In this document: piece after piece, positions 1 to 7,922 of the stretch
Layout: every line of letters begins with the position of its first letter
How positions within the stretch are numbered: the first letter of the stretch is position 1
Assembly (NCBI GenBank): GCA_034432655.1
Contig: DAOUBP010000093.1
Coordinates: 1-55,850, forward strand
Direction of reading: 5' to 3'
DNA from: DAOUBP01 sp034432655
GTDB lineage: Bacteria > Chloroflexota > Anaerolineae > CG2-30-64-16
Length of the DNA stretch: 55,850 bases
Program-made: the position numbers and the translations under genes
The notes under the pieces: model-generated
The model's database searches: none
The model's input: only the letters and a program-made list of their open reading frames with translations
Told to the model about the DNA's origin: nothing

Positions 1-9
1 GCCAGGATC

Positions 10-59
10 GCCCGGCGCTGAAGTCGCCGGGCTACCGAACGACGCCCGCTCAAGCGGGC
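10..59. repeat. Two-hairpin dispersed element, copy 1
   Basis: The first arm pair is GCCCGGCG (10-17) with CGCCGGGC (25-32) around a 7-nt loop. After 11 nt comes GCCCGCT (44-50) with AGCGGGC (53-59). The same geometry with different but still complementary bases recurs at 31670-31719. It lies just beyond the 3' end of the GntR gene. It resembles REP-type dispersed palindromes, and a terminator role for the regulator gene is possible. Confidence 0.7.
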
Positions 60-90
60 TGGAATGGCCACAAGCAAACCACATGACCCA

Positions 91-762
91 CTAGCGCGCC
101 CGGATCTCCCACGCTGCCCCTTCGTCCTGCATCAACCGGTCGAGGATGGTCTGGCGGGTCTCGGTGATCTCTTCCAGGAGCGCCTGCCGGGCCGCCGCCG
201 GATCGCGGGCGCGCAAGGCGGCTACGATGCGGGCATGGCTCTGCGCCTGGATATCGCCGGCATGGCGCAGCACCATGAAACGCGCCAGCCGGTCGTGGAG
301 ATGTCCCAACATCTCGGCCAGCTCATCGTTGCCCGAGGCCTTGGCCAGCAGGTAATGGAAGCGGCGGTTTTCATCGGTGTAGCGGTCGTACGATTCTTCA
401 TCATCGCCGGTGTAACCCGCGTGCACCTGGGCCAGCTGCGTCAACGTCGCTTCGTCTATGCGCAGAGCTGCCCGTTCCACGGCTGCCACCTCCAGGATCT
501 CGCGCACCTCCAGCAAGTCGCGCAGTTCCTTCAGCGTGATGCTGGTGACGAAATAGCCGGAGCGTGGCTTGATGGTCACCAGCCCTTCCTGGCCCAACAT
601 CTGCAACGCATCGCGCACCGGCGTGACGCCCCCGCCGTAGGTTTTGCTCAGCTCTGCCACGCTCAGCCGTTCGCCCGGCCGGCGATGTCCCATGATGATC
701 GCGCGGCGGAGCTGACGGTAGATGCGGTTTTTGGAAGTGATGGCTGGCTCAGCTTTTTTCAT
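91..762 (-). CDS. GntR family transcriptional regulator, FCD subfamily
   Basis: Predicted ligand-responsive repressor or activator of the divergent methyltransferase operon. The N-terminal winged helix-turn-helix covers about residues 12-75, with the typical GntR pattern GERLSVAELSKTYG and TPVRDALQMLGQEGLV. An all-helical FCD sensor domain follows (about 80-205). It keeps the usual acidic/His features, RFHYLLA and a His in QSHARIVAALRARD, that bind metal in this family. I chose the ATG at 762 (MKKAEP) over the longer frame from 819 because AAGGAG lies 10 nt upstream (773-779 on the plus strand). The product is 223 residues, normal for FCD regulators. Its promoter and that of the operon face away from each other and both carry an arm of one inverted repeat, which suggests autoregulation plus operon control. 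The effector is unknown. Confidence 0.93.
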   Translation of the reverse strand: MKKAEPAITSKNRIYRQLRRAIIMGHRRPGERLSVAELSKTYGGGVTPVRDALQMLGQEGLVTIKPRSGYFVTSITLKELRDLLEVREILEVAAVERAALRIDEATLTQLAQVHAGYTGDDEESYDRYTDENRRFHYLLAKASGNDELAEMLGHLHDRLARFMVLRHAGDIQAQSHARIVAALRARDPAAARQALLEEITETRQTILDRLMQDEGAAWEIRAR

Positions 763-809
763 CGGACGGGATCTCCTTTGCCATGTTGGTTGGTAGGCTT
801 GTGAACGGC

Positions 810-838
810 ATTCTAGCATTTAACATATCAGAAAGCAA
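810..838 (-). promoter_or_regulatory. Predicted sigma70 promoter of the GntR gene
   Basis: Read on the minus strand: TTGCTT (838-833), a 17-bp spacer, TAGAAT (815-810). Transcription would start near 803, about 40 nt before the ATG at 762. The spacer contains the inverted-repeat arm at 821-832, directly abutting the -35 box, which fits autorepression. Confidence 0.6.
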
Positions 839-906
839 CTCTATGTCGAGCAATAATCGGACACTTTTGACAATTGATCGTTTAGCAGATACAATCTGAT
901 ATGTTA
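821..906. promoter_or_regulatory. Candidate operator pair (12-bp inverted repeat)
   Basis: TAACATATCAGA (821-832) and its exact reverse complement TCTGATATGTTA (895-906). Their centres are 74 bp apart, close to seven helical turns. The left arm sits in the spacer of the GntR promoter; the right arm begins on the last base of the operon -10 box and covers the start site. A smaller palindrome CAGAT-ACA-ATCTG (886-898) overlaps the same -10 box. The likely binder is the adjacent FCD regulator; this is inferred. Confidence 0.6.
867..895 (+). promoter_or_regulatory. Predicted sigma70 promoter of the methyltransferase operon
   Basis: TTGACA (867-872), 17-bp spacer, TACAAT (890-895): a near-perfect consensus promoter. 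Transcription would start near 902, so the whole 31-bp repeat array would be transcribed as a leader of about 310 nt before the first start codon at 1212. Confidence 0.75.
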
Positions 907-928
907 GTTTTGTGAATTGATGTGTAGC

Positions 929-1207
929 GCGACATTCATTTCGCAACCTGACATGTATTGCGAAATTCATTTCGCAACTCGACGCGTAATGCGAAATTCA
1001 TTTCGCGACCTGACATGTAATGCCAAATTCATTTCGCAACTCGACGCGTAATGCGAAATTCATTTCGCGACCTGACATGTATTGCGAAATTCATTTCGCA
1101 ACCCGATGTGTAATGCCAAATTCATTTCGCAACCCGACGCGTAATGCGAAATTCATTTCGCAACCCGACGCGTAATGCCAAATTCATTCCGCAACCTGAA
1201 AGGAGTT
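929..1207 (+). repeat. Nine tandem 31-bp units with internal palindromes
   Basis: Units start at 929, 960, 991, 1022, 1053, 1084, 1115, 1146 and 1177 with exact 31-bp register. Each begins with GCGAAATTCATTTCGC, a palindrome with 7-bp arms, followed by a 15-bp spacer. Units 4, 7 and 9 carry GCC for GCG in the left arm, and unit 1 reads GCGACATT. The spacer holds either ACATGT or ACGCGT, both self-complementary, so the two types differ by a compensated pair. Unit 6 has ATGTGT instead. The last unit decays into the ribosome binding site GAAAGGAG of the following gene. There are no unique spacers, so it is not CRISPR. Confidence 0.9.
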
Positions 1208-1211
1208 GCGC

Positions 1212-2666
1212 ATGATCACAACCCACCAGTCCCACATGGCCAGCGCCCACTACGCGCGCATGGGACGTTACGAGTGCGAGCAGATTCACCTCGCCTCCCT
1301 GGAGATTTTACAGCGCGTCGGTTTGGACGTGCACGACGCCAGGGCCCGGGAGATCCTGGCCGCCGGCGGCGCGCGGGTAGACGGCATGCGCGTGCGCATC
1401 CCAGAGCATATGGTGGCGCGAGCGTTGGCCACGACCCCGAAACGCATCACGCTCTACGACCGTCGTGGCCGGGTGGCCATGCGGGCCGGCGGCTACAACA
1501 CCTATTTCGGCGGCGGCTCCGACTGTCTGAACGTGTTGGATCACCGCACCGGGCAGCGTCGCAAACCCGTGCTCCAGGACGTGATCGAGGCCGCTACGGT
1601 GATGGACGCCCTCCCGGAGCTCGATTTCGTCATGTCCCTCTTCCTGCCCTGCGACGTGGATCAGCGCATCTACGACCGCTATCAGATGGCTGCGATGTTG
1701 AATCACACTACGAAGCCGATCGTTTTCGTGTCTCCGGACTTCGAGGGCTGCGTTGCGGCGGTGGAGATGTGTGAGGCGGTGGCCGGCGGGGCTGAGGCGT
1801 TTCGGGAGCGGCCTTTTGCCACGTGCTACATCAACGTGACATCGGGGATGATCATGAACGCCGAGGCGCTGCAGAAATGCATCTATCTGGCGGAGAAGGG
1901 CCTGCCGCTGTTGTGGATCCCTCTCAACGCCGGCGGGGTCAATTCCCCGGTCACTACGGCTGGCTGCATGGCTGCGATGAACGCCGGCATCCTGCTGGGG
2001 GTCGTGCTTGCGCAGCTGGTGCGGCCGGGCACGCCGGTGGGCGTGCCGGGGTGGAACGGGGGGCCCTACAACCTGAAGACGATGGTGGGCAACTACGTGC
2101 TGGCCGATGAGCAGGGCGTGCCGACCTCAATGGGCCGGTACTACGACCTGCCGGTGTTCGGCCTGGGCGGCTCCACCGATGCCAAAGTCCTGGACCAACA
2201 GTGCGGGTTCGAGGCGACCATCAGCCTGGTGACCGCGCTGTTGCACGGCGCCAACATCGTGCACGATGTGGGTTTCATGGATGCCGGCCTGCAGGGCTCG
2301 TTGCAGCTGCAGGTGTTGTGCAACGACTGGCTGGGCTTTCTCCGGGCCATGACCGCAGGGGTGGCCGTCAACGAAGACACCCTGGCGCTGGACGTGATCG
2401 CCGAGCTGGGTCCCACGGGCAACTACCTGGAGCATGCGCACACCATGCGCCATTATCGTGAGCCGTACTACAGCAAGCTGGCCGACAAGGGGACATACGC
2501 CGCCTGGCAGAAGAAGGGCGCGACCACCATGGAGGCCCGCGCGGCCGCCGAGGTAGACCGCATCCTGGCGACGCATCAGGTGGAGCCGTTGCCCGCCGAT
2601 GTGCAGGCCGCGATCCGGGAGATCGTGGCGCGCGAGCAGGCGTGGATTGACGGTCGAAAGGAGTGA
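1212..2666 (+). CDS. MttB family (trimethylamine-type) methyltransferase 1
   Basis: A 484-residue member of the trimethylamine:corrinoid methyltransferase superfamily. Characterised relatives move a methyl group from quaternary or tertiary amines, such as trimethylamine or glycine betaine, to a corrinoid protein. Family signatures include YFGGGSDCLNVLD near residue 100, CYINVTSGMIMNAEALQ near 210 and the conserved C-terminal core GGSTDAKVLDQQ. The frame has no internal amber codon, so it belongs to the pyrrolysine-free branch whose members act on varied substrates. The ATG at 1212 is preceded by GAAAGGAG with 6-nt spacing; an in-frame TTG at 1206 is less likely. It is the first gene of the operon, and the next gene starts 3 nt after its stop. 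No corrinoid-protein or reactivase gene is in the window. The substrate is unknown. Confidence 0.9.
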   Translation: MITTHQSHMASAHYARMGRYECEQIHLASLEILQRVGLDVHDARAREILAAGGARVDGMRVRIPEHMVARALATTPKRITLYDRRGRVAMRAGGYNTYFGGGSDCLNVLDHRTGQRRKPVLQDVIEAATVMDALPELDFVMSLFLPCDVDQRIYDRYQMAAMLNHTTKPIVFVSPDFEGCVAAVEMCEAVAGGAEAFRERPFATCYINVTSGMIMNAEALQKCIYLAEKGLPLLWIPLNAGGVNSPVTTAGCMAAMNAGILLGVVLAQLVRPGTPVGVPGWNGGPYNLKTMVGNYVLADEQGVPTSMGRYYDLPVFGLGGSTDAKVLDQQCGFEATISLVTALLHGANIVHDVGFMDAGLQGSLQLQVLCNDWLGFLRAMTAGVAVNEDTLALDVIAELGPTGNYLEHAHTMRHYREPYYSKLADKGTYAAWQKKGATTMEARAAAEVDRILATHQVEPLPADVQAAIREIVAREQAWIDGRKE

Positions 2667-2669
2667 TCG

Positions 2670-3914
2670 GTGGCAGACGAACAGCCCTTCTTCATGCGTT
2701 CTGCCTGGTCGTTCGATCCTGCCTACCGCCGGCCGCCGCGGCCCGAGGATGAATTGGGTTTTGCCACCCGGGCGCTGCACGCCGGCTTCCGGCCGCTGAC
2801 GAACATGGGCCGCTTCAACTCCTTCACCCTGCCCATCGTGCCCTCCATGACCTTCCCTTACGAGCGGTTCGACAAGATACCATACCCGGTTTACGGCCGT
2901 ACCAAGACCCCCACTACGGCGGTTTTGGAGGAGCGGCTGGCCGCGCTGGAGGGTGGCGAAGCTTGTGTGACGGCCGGTTCCGGCTCGCAGGCGCTGTTCA
3001 ATCTGATCTTCACCCTGGCGCGGCCCGGCGACAACGTGGTCACCACCCTCTATACTTTCGGGGAGGGTTATAAGCAGGCGGCGTCCATCTTCCCCGAACG
3101 CTGCGGGGTGAGCTTCCGGTTTGTGGATGATCCGGCCGACCCGGAGTCCTGGGCACGACAGATAGACGGTCGCACGAAGCTGGTCTGGGTGGAGACTCCC
3201 AGCAACCCCACGTTGTTCGTGACCGACATCGCCGCGGTGGCCGCGGTCGCGCACGCGCACGGAGTGCCGCTGCTGGTGGACAACACCACGGCCACGGCGG
3301 CGCTGCAGCAACCCATGGCGTTGGGCGCCGATATCGTGCTGCTGTCCATCACCAAGTTCCTGGCCGGCAACGCCACGGTGCTGGGCGGCGCGATCGTCGG
3401 GCCGGAAGCGCTCACCGAGGACATCCGCTGGAACACCACCGAGTTTGTCGGTTCCATCATGCAGCCGTTCGATGCCTGGCTGACCGTGCAGTACCTGGAG
3501 ACGTTGCCGTTGCGCATGGCGAAACACAGCGCCAACGCGCAGCAGGTGGCCGAGTACCTGGCCGGCCACCCCAAGGTCGTGCGGGTGAACTATCCCGGCC
3601 TGCCCGATCACCCGCAGCACGCGCTGGCCCGGCGGCAGATGCGGGCCGGCGGCGGCATGCTCTCTTTCGTGGTACGGGGTGGCATCCCGGCGGCCGCGCG
3701 CATGGTGGACAGCTTCCGGCTGATCATCCACGCGGTCACCTTCGGCACCAGCCGCACTATCTGCATGCATCCCCGCACCATCACGCACGAGCACATGACG
3801 CAGGCGGAGCGCGAGCGCGCGGGCATAGACGATGGCTTGATCCGGCTCTCGGTGGGGCTGGAGGACGTGGAGGACATCATCGCGGATTTGGACCAGGCAC
3901 TGGGGAAGGTGTGA
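2670..3914 (+). CDS. Cys/Met-metabolism PLP-dependent enzyme (gamma-synthase/lyase type)
   Basis: A 414-residue fold type I PLP enzyme of the cystathionine gamma-synthase / methionine gamma-lyase family. The Schiff-base lysine is Lys229 in SITKFLAGN, and the preceding cofactor region reads LLVDNTTATAALQQPMALGA. It departs from textbook members: the usual YSRxxNPT is YGRTKTPTT, and the GH after the lysine loop is GN. The substrate is therefore probably not plain cystathionine or methionine. Likely reactions are gamma- or beta-elimination or replacement on a sulfur or oxygen-substituted amino acid. It starts with GTG at 2670; AAAGGAG overlaps the end of the upstream methyltransferase gene. Sitting between two MttB genes, it may act on the demethylated product. 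Confidence 0.88.
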   Translation: MADEQPFFMRSAWSFDPAYRRPPRPEDELGFATRALHAGFRPLTNMGRFNSFTLPIVPSMTFPYERFDKIPYPVYGRTKTPTTAVLEERLAALEGGEACVTAGSGSQALFNLIFTLARPGDNVVTTLYTFGEGYKQAASIFPERCGVSFRFVDDPADPESWARQIDGRTKLVWVETPSNPTLFVTDIAAVAAVAHAHGVPLLVDNTTATAALQQPMALGADIVLLSITKFLAGNATVLGGAIVGPEALTEDIRWNTTEFVGSIMQPFDAWLTVQYLETLPLRMAKHSANAQQVAEYLAGHPKVVRVNYPGLPDHPQHALARRQMRAGGGMLSFVVRGGIPAAARMVDSFRLIIHAVTFGTSRTICMHPRTITHEHMTQAERERAGIDDGLIRLSVGLEDVEDIIADLDQALGKV

Positions 3915-3921
3915 CAAAACT

Positions 3922-5094
3922 ATGAACTTTGCAGAACGCGTGGTTCACCTGGCGCCTGAGGGCGCGTATCACATGCTGGCCCGTGCGCAGGCTTTGGAGG
4001 CCGCGGGCCGCCACATCATCCATCTGGAGATCGGCCAGCCCGACGTGCCGACCTTCGCCAACATCAGCCAGGCCGGCATCCGGGCGATCCAGGAGGGCTT
4101 CACCCGCTACACGCCCACGGCCGGCATCCGGCCGTTGCGCGAGGCCATCGCGCGCGACGCAAGCGCGCGGCGGGGGATCGAAGTCCGGCCGTCGCAGGTG
4201 ATCGTCGGGCCGGGCGCCAAACCGGCCCTCTTCTTCCCGACCCTGGCGCTGGTCCGTCCCGGCGACGAGGTGATCTATCCTGATCCCGGCTTCCCGACCT
4301 ATCCGGCCATGATCCGCGTGGCGGGCGGGGTGCCGGTGCCGGTCCCTCTGCTGGAAGAGGCCGATTTCTCCTTCGATTTGGACGCGTTCGACGCGCTGGT
4401 CAGCGACCGCACCCGCCTGATCATCCTCAACTCGCCTTCAAATCCCACCGGCGGGGTGATGCCGTCGGCCGCGCTGGAGCACATCGCCGCCGTCGCGCGC
4501 GAGCGGGACATCTGGGTCCTGTCGGATGAGATCTACATGCGGCTGGTCTATGATGGCCGGGCCGCGCCCAGCATCGCCGCGCTGCCGGGGATGGCCGAGC
4601 GCACCATCATTTGCGATGGCTTCTCCAAGACTTATGCCATGACCGGCTGGCGGCTGGGCTTCGGCATCATGCCGGAGCCGCTGGCCGAGCGGGTGGAGCT
4701 GCTGCTGACGCACGCCATCGGCTGCACGGCCAGCTTCACCCAGGTGGCCGGGGTTGAGGCGCTCACCGGGCCGCAGGAGGGGGTGGACGCCGTGGTGGCC
4801 GAGTATCAACGCCGCCGCGACGTGTTGGTGGCCGGCTTGAACGCGATCCCGGGCTGGCGGTGCCGGACGCCGCAAGGCGCATTCTACGCTTTTCCCAATG
4901 TGTCGGCCTACGGCAAGCCTTCCGCCTGGTGGGCGGACTACCTGTTGGAGGAGGCGGGCGTGGCCGTGCTGCCCGGCACAGCATTCGGCCCGTACGGCGA
5001 AGGTTACTTGCGCCTCATCTTCGCCAATTCGCTGGCGAACATCGAGCTGGCCCTGGCGCGCATCGCCGCGGCCGTCGCAAAGCTGGGCGCTTGA
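3922..5094 (+). CDS. Class I/II pyridoxal-phosphate aminotransferase
   Basis: A 390-residue aspartate-aminotransferase-fold enzyme. Recognisable are the N-terminal substrate loop LEIGQPDVPT, SPSNPTGG near residue 171, the PLP lysine Lys236 in GFSKTYAMTGWRLGF, and the C-terminal carboxylate-binding arginine in YLRLIFANS. It would exchange an amino group between an amino acid and a 2-oxo acid in the cytoplasm. It begins 7 nt after the preceding gene ends, so the two are certainly co-transcribed. It may deaminate the amino-acid product made by the upstream enzymes. The exact amino acid cannot be read from the sequence. Confidence 0.92.
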   Translation: MNFAERVVHLAPEGAYHMLARAQALEAAGRHIIHLEIGQPDVPTFANISQAGIRAIQEGFTRYTPTAGIRPLREAIARDASARRGIEVRPSQVIVGPGAKPALFFPTLALVRPGDEVIYPDPGFPTYPAMIRVAGGVPVPVPLLEEADFSFDLDAFDALVSDRTRLIILNSPSNPTGGVMPSAALEHIAAVARERDIWVLSDEIYMRLVYDGRAAPSIAALPGMAERTIICDGFSKTYAMTGWRLGFGIMPEPLAERVELLLTHAIGCTASFTQVAGVEALTGPQEGVDAVVAEYQRRRDVLVAGLNAIPGWRCRTPQGAFYAFPNVSAYGKPSAWWADYLLEEAGVAVLPGTAFGPYGEGYLRLIFANSLANIELALARIAAAVAKLGA

Positions 5095-5139
5095 GGCCCT
5101 TGGTTTGAACTGAACAGACCCTGTCTCGAGGATGACCTT

Positions 5140-6591
5140 ATGATCACCGCCAATTACAGCGATCGCGGGGCGCCGCGCTTCCGCGTGCTCAGCGACGAGC
5201 AATGTCACGAGATCTTCCTTGCCGCGTTGGAATGCCTGGAACGGGTCGGCGTGGTGGTTGCCAACGCCGAGGCGCGGGGGCTGCTGGCCGCTGCGGGCGC
5301 GCGTCTCGACGGCGCCCGGGCCTGGATTCCGCCCCACATCATCCACGACGCCCTGGCCGCTGTGCCGCGGGCCTTCACCATCTGGGGCCGCGATCCGGCC
5401 CGCGCAATCCGTGTGGCGCAGGATCGCGTCCATTTCGGCCCTGGGCTCACCAACACCTACTTTGTGGACCCGGAGACCGGCGAGCGGCGGCCCACGCGGC
5501 GGGGGGACCCGGCGTTGGTCGCCCGTCTGGCCGACGCGCTCCCCAACATTGACTATGTGATGGGGCTGGGTCTGATCAACGATGTGCGCGCTGATCTGGC
5601 TTCGGTGTACGAGTTCGCGGAGCTGATCGCCAACACCGGCAAGCCGATCATCGCCTGGGCCCATCGGGCCGAGAACGTGGCTGCAATCTATCGTATGGCG
5701 GTTGCTGTTGCCGGGAGCGAGGCCGCGTTACAAGCGCGACCGTCTTTCGGCTTCTTCGCCACCTACGCGTCCCCGCTGCGCCATACCGACGAGGACCTGG
5801 CCAACATCCTGTGGGCGGCCGATCACGGCATCCCGGTGGTGTACATCGGCGGGCCGGCGATGGGGATCGAGGGGCCGTTCAGCAGCGCCAGTGTGTTGGT
5901 GTTACACCTGGCCAACGCGCTCAGCGGGCTGGCCATCGTGCAGTTAAAGCGCTGCGGCGCCGCCATGGCCATCGGCGGTGTGATGTCGGCCATGGACCTG
6001 CGCACGGCGCGACCGGCCTACGGCTCGCCGGAGATGAGCCTGCATTGCGCGGCTGCCTCGGATGTGGCGCGCTACCTGGGCGTGCCGTTTATGGGGACCG
6101 CCGGCGCGAGCGAGAGCAAGCTCCTGGACGCCCAGGCCGGGGCAGAGGCCGCCATCCAGGTGTTGCTGTCCGCGCTGAGCGGCGCAGGGCTGGTGCACGA
6201 TGCCGGCTTTCTGGATTGCGCCGACATCGGCTCGCTGGCTATGCTGGCCCTGACCGACGAGATCATCGGCATGGCGAAACGCATCCTGCGCGGGATCGCG
6301 GTGAACCGGGAGGCCACCATGCTGGATCTGATCGAGGAGGTCGGCCCCGGCGGCCACTTCCTGGACCATCCGCGCTCGGCAAGCCTGGCGCGGCAGGAGG
6401 TTTGGGTGCCGACGCTGTTCGACCGGGCCCAGTACACGATCTGGGAGCAGAAAGGCGCGTTTGATACGGCGCAGCGGGCCCAGGCCAGGGTGCGGGCCCT
6501 GTTGGCCAAACACCGGCCCCCGTCGCTGCCTCCCGATGCTGCGGAGGCCATCCAGGCGATCCTGGCAGAGGTTGAGGCGTCGCCGGCATAG
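5140..6591 (+). CDS. MttB family methyltransferase 2
   Basis: A 483-residue paralogue of the first gene of the operon. It shares the N-terminal pattern (LSDEQCHEIFLAALECLERVG against YECEQIHLASLEILQRVG), the glycine-rich motif near residue 107 (FGPGLTNTYFVDPETGERR) and the C-terminal signature GASESKLLDAQAGAEAA. The two are clearly diverged, which suggests different methyl groups or different substrates rather than a recent duplication. No internal amber codon is present. The 45-nt gap from the aminotransferase contains no terminator. An MFS transporter follows 32 nt downstream. Possible partners (corrinoid protein, methylcobalamin:tetrahydrofolate transferase) are not in the window. Confidence 0.88.
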   Translation: MITANYSDRGAPRFRVLSDEQCHEIFLAALECLERVGVVVANAEARGLLAAAGARLDGARAWIPPHIIHDALAAVPRAFTIWGRDPARAIRVAQDRVHFGPGLTNTYFVDPETGERRPTRRGDPALVARLADALPNIDYVMGLGLINDVRADLASVYEFAELIANTGKPIIAWAHRAENVAAIYRMAVAVAGSEAALQARPSFGFFATYASPLRHTDEDLANILWAADHGIPVVYIGGPAMGIEGPFSSASVLVLHLANALSGLAIVQLKRCGAAMAIGGVMSAMDLRTARPAYGSPEMSLHCAAASDVARYLGVPFMGTAGASESKLLDAQAGAEAAIQVLLSALSGAGLVHDAGFLDCADIGSLAMLALTDEIIGMAKRILRGIAVNREATMLDLIEEVGPGGHFLDHPRSASLARQEVWVPTLFDRAQYTIWEQKGAFDTAQRAQARVRALLAKHRPPSLPPDAAEAIQAILAEVEASPA

Positions 6592-6623
6592 GTCTACAGG
6601 CCTGCAGCACAAGGATTGTTACG

Positions 6624-7898
6624 ATGACGTTTTCCCCGTCGGCCGTCATGCGCGGGTTGGCCGCGTACGGCGCTCATCTCCGCCTGTTTCGCCCCAACGC
6701 CCGCCTGTACCTTCTTAACGTGGTGATCACCGGCGCGGCGTTCGGGGTATTCCGCTTGCTGTTCAACTTCTTTGTTTTGAGCAACGGCTACGACGAAGCG
6801 TTGTTGGGCAGCCTGGTGACGGCCAGCAGCCTGACCGCGCTGGTGGTCGCGCTGCCCATGGGCTATCTGGCCGACCTGCTGGGCCGCAAACGCTCGCTAT
6901 TGCTGTCGGGGGTGGTAGTGGTGGTCGCGGTCGTGATCATGGTGCTGCGTCCGCTCCCGGCGGTGCTTTATGCCATGAACATCCTGTTGGGCGCGGCGCA
7001 GAGCCTGTCCGGCGTGACCATGAGCCCGTTTCTGATGGAAAACAGCGGCGAGCAGGAACGCACCTATCTCTTCAGCTTCAGCGCGGGCCTGCAGATGGCC
7101 TCGGCTTCGGTCGGCAACTGGATCGGCGGCTCCCTGCCGGGCTGGGTGGCTGCCTGGCAGGGCGTCCATCCGATGAGCAGCGCGGCGTACGGCGGGTCGC
7201 TGTTGATCGTGGCGGGCCTGGCCAGCCTGGGGCTGATCCCGCTGTGGTTGCTGCGGACCCCCCGCCTGGCACGGTCGGAGCGTTCGGTGTTCGCACCCAT
7301 CTCTTACGCTGCGGCGCACCCTGGCCTGCTCACCCGACTGGTGCTGCCGATGTTGATCACCTCCATCGGCGCAGGGATGATCATGCCGTTCATGAACGTC
7401 TTCTTCCGCCAGGTGTACGGCCAGCCGGACCCGACCATCGGCGCGCTGTTTGCCTGGGGCTCCCTTTCGATGGGGATCGGGCTCTTCGTTGCGCCGCCCC
7501 TGGCCGAGCGGGTCGGCAAGATCCGCCTGGTGGTGCTCACCCAGGCGTTGTCCATCCCGTTTTTGATCGCGTTGGGGTTCGCGCCGTGGTTTTGGATGAG
7601 CACGGTTGCCTATCTGGTGCGGGTGGCGCTGATGAATATGAGCGGGCCGGTGTATCAGACTTTTGTGATGGAGCGGGTGGAGCCATCGGCGCGCGCCACG
7701 GTGGCCAGCCTGGTGAGCATGTCGTGGAACTTCGGCTGGGCCTTCTCGCCGACCATCAGCGGGTTGCTGCAGGTGCGCTACGGTTTCGGCCCGCCGTTCA
7801 TGGTTACCATCGTGCTGTATACGCTGTCCACTTACCTGTATTGGGCTTTCTTTGGCCGCAGGCACGCTGAAGGGCCGACGGAAGACGGGGCGCGTTGA
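6624..7898 (+). CDS. Major facilitator superfamily transporter
   Basis: A 424-residue integral membrane protein with about 12 hydrophobic segments. The MFS loop 2-3 signature is visible as MGYLADLLGRKRSLLL (about residues 76-91), and a weaker copy follows in the second half (APPLAERVGKIRLVVL). It is the last gene of the methyltransferase operon and is the natural candidate for uptake of the methylated substrate or export of a product. It ends 24 bp from the convergent lipoprotein gene. Related corrinoid methyltransferase operons often use BCCT or ABC carriers, so an MFS carrier here is less usual. The substrate is not predictable. Confidence 0.88.
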   Translation: MTFSPSAVMRGLAAYGAHLRLFRPNARLYLLNVVITGAAFGVFRLLFNFFVLSNGYDEALLGSLVTASSLTALVVALPMGYLADLLGRKRSLLLSGVVVVVAVVIMVLRPLPAVLYAMNILLGAAQSLSGVTMSPFLMENSGEQERTYLFSFSAGLQMASASVGNWIGGSLPGWVAAWQGVHPMSSAAYGGSLLIVAGLASLGLIPLWLLRTPRLARSERSVFAPISYAAAHPGLLTRLVLPMLITSIGAGMIMPFMNVFFRQVYGQPDPTIGALFAWGSLSMGIGLFVAPPLAERVGKIRLVVLTQALSIPFLIALGFAPWFWMSTVAYLVRVALMNMSGPVYQTFVMERVEPSARATVASLVSMSWNFGWAFSPTISGLLQVRYGFGPPFMVTIVLYTLSTYLYWAFFGRRHAEGPTEDGAR

Positions 7899-7922
7899 GC
7901 CCGGCCAGAACGGCCGCCGGAT

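Noticed and set aside
929..1207. CRISPR array
   Set aside because: The 31-bp units abut directly and the segments between palindromes are themselves repeated; there are no unique spacers and no cas genes nearby.
1212..2666. Pyrrolysine-containing trimethylamine methyltransferase
   Set aside because: The frame is complete without an internal TAG and no pyl genes are in the window, so it belongs to the pyrrolysine-free branch.
2127..3917. Long open frame (596 codons) on the minus strand
   Set aside because: It lies opposite well-conserved MttB and PLP enzyme genes, has no recognisable motif, and shows the Arg/His/Gln-rich composition of antisense frames in GC-rich DNA.
4438..5664. 408-codon minus-strand open frame
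   Set aside because: Antisense across the aminotransferase/MttB junction, with no motif or start signal.
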